The position numbers and the translations under genes are program-made. From NCBI RefSeq assembly GCF_004369225.1, contig NZ_QFFZ01000034.1, forward strand, positions 1 to 41,322: a DNA stretch of 41,322 bases, written 5' to 3'. Position 1 is the first letter of the stretch; the number at the start of each line of letters is the position of its first letter. This document shows positions 40,097 through 41,322 of the stretch, piece after piece. This stretch comes from Pelotomaculum propionicicum. Its GTDB lineage: Bacteria > Bacillota > Desulfotomaculia > Desulfotomaculales > Pelotomaculaceae. Under the pieces are notes generated by a model. It ran no database searches. It was given only the letters and a program-made list of their open reading frames with translations, and was not told the origin of the DNA.

Positions 40097-40122
40097 GGCA
40101 GGCTGAAGAGAGGGGGTGAATA

Positions 40123-40185
40123 ATGATACCACCAAATGGTGGAAGTCAAAAAGATACCCGGACCGATGATGTGTCAGCATCTTAA
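40123..40185 (+). CDS. Tiny ORF, 20 aa
   Basis: ATG 40123 after AGAGGGGGTGAATA opens 20 codons (MIPPNGGSQKDTRTDDVSAS). The ribosome-binding site is strong, but the frame is too short for other support. Confidence 0.3.
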   Translation: MIPPNGGSQKDTRTDDVSAS

Positions 40186-40248
40186 TAGCCCGGGGCTAGT
40201 AAAAATCACTGAAATATTATAACACACAGAAAACCGGAGGTGATACCG

Positions 40249-40560
40249 GTGCCAAATTTCATGGACAACCAGTTTGAAAACCCTATCGTTAAAATTGATA
40301 TCGCTACGGGCAGGGGTTTTTGTAAAATCTTCGAGGTATGGGATCGCGACGCGAGTTATAGAAGTCCCTGGACAAAAGCCCAGGAAAACATGACCGTAGA
40401 GGACGTACCGGCTAAAGCAGAGGAAGTAGTATCCACAACGACGGTGGCCACACCAATCGAGAGTGAAAAGTCGCCCGGCGGCGCCAAGAAAAAACAAAAA
40501 AGAGGTATTCGAGCCGAAAGGAATCTGAGAGGGTTATTCGGCGCAAGGAGGGTTGGATAA
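40249..40560 (+). CDS. Hypothetical phage protein, 103 aa
   Basis: A 103-aa protein with a structured N-terminal half (NQFENPIVKIDIATGRGFCK, IFEVWDRDASYRSPWT) and a disordered, lysine-rich C-terminal tail (KSPGGAKKKQKRG). GTG 40249 is chosen because CGGAGG lies eight bases before; a GTG at 40240 overlaps that site. Its stop is one base before the Gam-like gene start. No family recognised. Confidence 0.6.
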   Translation: MPNFMDNQFENPIVKIDIATGRGFCKIFEVWDRDASYRSPWTKAQENMTVEDVPAKAEEVVSTTTVATPIESEKSPGGAKKKQKRGIRAERNLRGLFGARRVG

Positions 40561-40561
40561 G

Positions 40562-41056
40562 ATGGCGAGGGTTCGGATTGAAAACGAGCCGGCTTTAAAA
40601 AGCTGGGATGAGGTTGACCTCCATATGAAGGAGATCGGTGAGTGCGAACTGGCTATTGAGCGCATCGAGGCGGATATGAATGAAATAATTCAGGAGGTCA
40701 AGCTTGCAGCGGAGTTTAACGCCAAGCCAATAAAGGAACGAATTGAGAAATTAGGGGCGGAAGTAAAAGCCTTTGTAGAGTTAAACCGGGGTGACATAAA
40801 AGGGAAAACTAAGATCCTAAACTTCGGGAAGACCGGATTCCGGAAGAGCACGAAGATCATTATCCGCAGTGTCCAGGCGGTGCTTAAAGCGCTGCGGGCG
40901 CAGAAAATGGATGACTGCATAATCGTAAAGGAGTCGGTCAATAAAGAGCGGCTGGGAGAGTACCCGGATGAGGTCATAGCAGCAGTCGGCGCCGGCAAGA
41001 AGGTCGAAGATGTGTTCTGGTACGAGGTGGACCGGGAGCGTCTAAAGGGAGCTTAA
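40562..41056 (+). CDS. gam: Mu Gam-like host-nuclease inhibitor
   Basis: A 164-aa protein of the Mu Gam family, which binds DNA ends and protects them from RecBCD-type exonucleases. It shows the long helical part (DLHMKEIGECELAIERIEADMNEIIQEVK) and the IKGKTKILNFGKTGFRKSTKI and DDCIIVKESVNKERLGEY blocks. ATG 40562 follows AAGGAGGG by nine bases. Its position after MuA/MuB genes agrees with Mu-like early regions. Confidence 0.88.
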   Translation: MARVRIENEPALKSWDEVDLHMKEIGECELAIERIEADMNEIIQEVKLAAEFNAKPIKERIEKLGAEVKAFVELNRGDIKGKTKILNFGKTGFRKSTKIIIRSVQAVLKALRAQKMDDCIIVKESVNKERLGEYPDEVIAAVGAGKKVEDVFWYEVDRERLKGA

Positions 41057-41060
41057 AGGC

Positions 41061-41322
41061 GTGGCAAAGCGTAAGACGGTATTTACGGAAGATGAAAAAA
41101 GCCTGGTAGAATACCTCAAAGAAAAGCTGTCAGTCCGGGGGGTTAAAAAGCTCCCCCGTGACTGGCATCTTAAACAGCTCTCCACCGCCAGGGGCATGCT
41201 GGCCGGCGAGAACGCCCCCACCGTGGCCCAGTGGCAGGCATGTATGGATTGGGCCTTTGCGGATGAATTCTGGTGCGATAAGGTCGACCACCTGGCGCGG
41301 GTGGAAGGACTGTGGGCGAAAT
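41061..41322 (+). CDS. Phage protein, partial at right edge
   Basis: GTG 41061 opens a frame that runs off the window (87 residues seen). It starts MAKRKTVFTEDEKSLVEYLK and continues with DWHLKQLSTARGMLAGENAP and WAFADEFWCDKVDHLARVEGLW. The WQACMDWAFADEFW region is familiar from phage proteins near replication or early genes, but I cannot name the family. It follows the Gam gene by four bases. Confidence 0.7.
   Translation, partial: MAKRKTVFTEDEKSLVEYLKEKLSVRGVKKLPRDWHLKQLSTARGMLAGENAPTVAQWQACMDWAFADEFWCDKVDHLARVEGLWAK

Larger units (their letters stand above)
30266..41322 (+). mobile_element. Mu-like transposable prophage, left part (right end outside window)
   Basis: Gene order is that of a Mu-type phage: leftward repressor, rightward Ner-like regulator, antirepressor-type genes, MuA-like DDE transposase, MuB-like ATPase, Gam-like nuclease inhibitor. 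It follows the hydrogenase operon with no host genes between. The left boundary is not proven. I place it at the first TGTTAC motif because Mu-type ends start with TG and carry repeated transposase sites; it could lie anywhere from about 30090 to 30480. Genes at 31-33 kb are visibly more AT-rich than the transposase region and the host. Confidence 0.8.

Overview
The window looks like the chromosome of a spore-forming, strictly anaerobic Firmicute of the Peptococcaceae / Desulfotomaculum-Pelotomaculum kind. This is inferred from gene content, not from a marker gene: an alpha/beta small acid-soluble spore protein, a SpoVB-type flippase, a formate dehydrogenase with a NuoF-like partner, a trimeric NuoE/NuoF/[FeFe]-hydrogenase set, strong AGGAGG ribosome-binding sites and many TTG/GTG starts. 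Pairing formate and H2 modules is typical of syntrophs and acetogens.

Layout. 1-3065: end of a NuoF-like subunit and a Cys-type formate dehydrogenase. 3.2-4.2 kb: a small membrane protein, an unannotated 59-aa ORF and a CopZ-like metallochaperone. 4.2-7.3 kb: preQ0 (queuosine precursor) operon queD-queC-DUF366-queE-folE. 7.3-10.1 kb: ypmA-like gene, surE, a spore protein with a SigG-type promoter, and spoVB. 10.4-18.6 kb: EF-G paralogue, small unknown genes (one perhaps frameshifted), tRNA-Trp, ddl, deoC, a small zinc-ribbon protein and a large UPF0182 membrane protein. 19.0-23.1 kb: phosphofructokinase, FmdE-domain protein, HAD phosphatase, an exported protein, and a GT4 glycosyltransferase. 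23.2-25.4 kb: Fur/Zur-type regulator with a clear promoter and palindromic operator, then an ABC metal-import ATPase and permease. 25.7-30.1 kb: hydCBA-type electron-bifurcating hydrogenase.

From about 30.2 kb to the right edge is the left part of a Mu-like transposable prophage. Its regulatory hub at 33.13-33.30 kb has three 15-bp operators spaced by about three helical turns, with a near-consensus rightward promoter. The XRE repressor runs leftward and is followed by a 301-aa soluble protein and a 190-aa four-helix membrane protein. The order repressor - soluble protein - 4-TM protein is that of lambda cI-rexA-rexB, so I read the pair as a RexAB-like superinfection-exclusion (abortive infection) system. 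This is the most interesting item here. The rightward early operon holds a Ner-like regulator, two BRO/antirepressor-type proteins with duplicated leaders, a pre-transposase protein, a MuA-like DDE transposase (apparent CTG start), a MuB-like ATPase, small ORFs, a hairpin-rich leader, and a Gam-like protein.

The region between the hydrogenase operon and the first phage gene holds a helically phased array of TGTTAC motifs, which may be the transposase-binding left end of the phage, and a second family of ATTGCGGACA repeats. The prophage's right end is outside the window.
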